The translations under genes were made by a program, and so were the position numbers. A model generated the notes under the pieces. That model did no database searches. It worked only from the letters and a program-made list of their open reading frames with translations, and was not told where the DNA came from. This document shows positions 62,583-64,000 of a stretch of DNA of 64,000 nt, piece by piece; within the stretch, counting starts at the first letter, position 1, and every line of letters begins with the position of its first letter. The stretch comes from an uncultured Bacteroidaceae bacterium (GTDB lineage Bacteria; Bacteroidota; Bacteroidia; Bacteroidales; Bacteroidaceae). The stretch covers positions 1-64,000 of the forward strand of contig CAJOJA010000004.1 in NCBI GenBank assembly GCA_905234735.1, given 5' to 3'.

Positions 62583-64000
62583 TCATTTAGGCATCTTCAA
62601 TATAATGCGGCAGCCCTGCTGATATGCTGTGTCCAGGATGACTTCTCCGCCGAGGCTGGTGATGTGGCGCTTGACGAGCGGAAGACCGATGCCGAGGCCT
62701 TGCGATTCCATGTCTAATTTCATGAAGGGCTGGGTAAATAGGGGCTGTGAATCTTTGGGCATGCCTGGTCCCACATCCTCGATGATGAAGCAGACCTCAG
62801 TGTCCGACTGAGTGATGCGGAATGTGATGTGTTTGCCGTCGGAGAATTTGACCGCGTTGAGGATGATTTCACAAAGCGACCGCTTGAAATAGATTTGGCT
62901 GGTCAGGATGCACGCATCGTCCGGCAACTCGGACTCGAAGTGCGCTTCCATTGTCGGGTTAAGGTCACGAATATATGCTATACTTTCCTTTGCAATTTGG
63001 TTGCAAGACACTTCGTCGTTCCGTGCATCTTTTTCCTCGTTGGAAGCTCCTTCGGTAGAACTGTCGTAAAGCATGGCCACACGGCGGCTGAGACGGGCGG
63101 CATTGAGTTTCATGGTTTCAGCAACGCTACCCATATTTTTCCGAGAGACAAGGTTGTCCAACACCACATGGGTCAGGCCATCGATGACGTCCAGCGGCGT
63201 CTTTATCTGACGCAGTATGTGTCGGAAGAGCACGTGTTTCTCCTCCATCGATTTCTCTGCCAGTTGGGTCGCCTGCTCCAGTTCCTCGTTCTCTTTATTG
63301 AGTTGTTCGGTCATTCGACAGATGCTTTCATCGCGGGAGACTATCGCCTCCTGCATCAAGGCGAAGGCATTCTGCAGTTTCGAGATGACATCCTTACGGT
63401 CGGAGCGCTCTATCACCTCGTCGTATTGGCCGTTGGAAATCTTCTTCGTGGCCTCCATAAGCTGATTGAGGGGGCGCATGTTGTTCCTGACGACAATGAA
63501 TGCCAGCCATACGATGAGGAACAGCCCGACAACGACCAGCCCAATGACGAGATAGAACAGATGATAGAAGTCTATCAGCACCTCATCGTCATGACATACC
63601 AAAGCGAGACTCCAAGGGGCTCCGGGCACAGGCGCATAGCAGACATGATATTTCACGCCGTTCTTGACGACATGCATGATGCCCTGTTTCCCGGCTATCA
63701 TCTCTTGTCCTAATGTGATTACGTCGGGATTCTGAATTGGATCGATGTCGGAGAAGATGGTTTTCCGGAAGAGAAGGCTGGCTTGTGGATGCAGGAGGAA
63801 GCGTCCGTCGGCACCGAGGAGCATGTAGTAGGCACTGGGGAAGGGAAGGTCGGTGTCGCGGATGAGTTCTGTCAGTTTGGTGAAGGAGAAGTCGGTGGAG
63901 ACAACACCCTCTATCCGGTCTCCGTGTGGCCGCAAAGGTCTGCTGTAGGAACACACGGCATCCGTGGTACTGACGTAGGCCTCATTGAAATCGCTGAAGG
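62583..64000 (-). CDS. Membrane sensor kinase-like protein, N-terminus outside window, phosphoacceptor His replaced
   Basis: The visible 470 or so codons continue without a stop to the window edge. They show the end of a Cache-like extracellular sensor (EGVVSTDFSFTKL, GADGRFLLHP, GIMHVVKNGVKY), a membrane segment, a HAMP-like linker, a coiled coil, a HisKA-like region and an ATPase domain. The H-box reads ILRQIKTPLDVIDG, with Arg-Gln where His-Glu is expected. The ATP-binding boxes are intact (IILNAVKFS, EDVGPGMP, GLGIGLPL). It may bind ATP but not autophosphorylate in the normal way. It ends overlapping the next gene by ATGA. Confidence 0.85.
   Translation of the reverse strand, partial: FSDFNEAYVSTTDAVCSYSRPLRPHGDRIEGVVSTDFSFTKLTELIRDTDLPFPSAYYMLLGADGRFLLHPQASLLFRKTIFSDIDPIQNPDVITLGQEMIAGKQGIMHVVKNGVKYHVCYAPVPGAPWSLALVCHDDEVLIDFYHLFYLVIGLVVVGLFLIVWLAFIVVRNNMRPLNQLMEATKKISNGQYDEVIERSDRKDVISKLQNAFALMQEAIVSRDESICRMTEQLNKENEELEQATQLAEKSMEEKHVLFRHILRQIKTPLDVIDGLTHVVLDNLVSRKNMGSVAETMKLNAARLSRRVAMLYDSSTEGASNEEKDARNDEVSCNQIAKESIAYIRDLNPTMEAHFESELPDDACILTSQIYFKRSLCEIILNAVKFSDGKHITFRITQSDTEVCFIIEDVGPGMPKDSQPLFTQPFMKLDMESQGLGIGLPLVKRHITSLGGEVILDTAYQQGCRIILKMPK

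Overview
The window looks like a chromosomal segment of a Bacteroidales bacterium close to Prevotella/Segatella. The reasons are the repeated Bacteroidetes -7 promoter box (TAnnTTTG, sometimes with TTTG about 20 bp upstream), acidic residues after the lipobox cysteine of many lipoproteins, DUF4493, PCMD, LruC and SusD-type proteins, C-terminal type-IX-like sorting tails, and the tig-clpP-clpX-recQ and guaB-PPIase-PPIase-ostA-mutL gene orders. This is inferred from protein families and signals; no database search was run.

Layout. 1-240: the 3' end of a 5S rRNA, its terminator, and the tig promoter. 240-14120: housekeeping genes, namely trigger factor, ClpP, ClpX, RecQ, IMP dehydrogenase, two periplasmic parvulin-type PPIases, an OstA/LptA-like protein, a small membrane protein and MutL. 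14361-28906: the accessory centrepiece, a compact, largely overlapping run of twelve genes. Nine are DUF4493-type lipoproteins (one with a PCMD domain). The others are one fimbrillin-like lipoprotein, one further PCMD lipoprotein and one outer-membrane beta-barrel. A 1837-residue Big-like repeat protein follows (29050-34563). 34658-43826: trpS, tRNA-Val(TAC), purB, an RluB-type pseudouridine synthase, asnS, a TonB-receptor-like barrel protein and a DUF2147 protein. 43869-50287: a phosphopantetheinyl transferase and a sialic-acid cluster (AGE epimerase, kelch mutarotase-sodium symporter fusion, N-acetylneuraminate lyase, membrane protein). 50445-52528: groES-groEL. 52650-64000: a second accessory stretch with a frameshifted secreted zincin, a degenerate histidine kinase, an SUMF-fold protein, a sorting-domain protein, a LruC lipoprotein, a SusD gene remnant, a small barrel-like protein and a membrane sensor kinase that runs off the window.

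The best candidate for an undescribed system is 14.36-28.9 kb. All ten DUF4493/fimbrillin-like proteins have a signal-lipobox cysteine, a beta-strand, and a Thr-Arg-small-residue motif at residues 45-55. That matches the place where type V (FimA/Mfa1) pilin precursors are cut after arginine. With two PCMD proteins as possible carbohydrate-binding tips and a barrel inside the operon, I infer a pilus-like or surface adhesin assembly locus.

A second theme is decay and sequence capture. Both histidine kinases have arginine where the phosphoacceptor histidine should be. One secreted protease is split by a frameshift. A SusD gene survives only as its last 62 codons. Short intergenic repeat families of this genome are translated in frame inside purB, the PPTase, a PPIase signal peptide and a barrel C-terminus.
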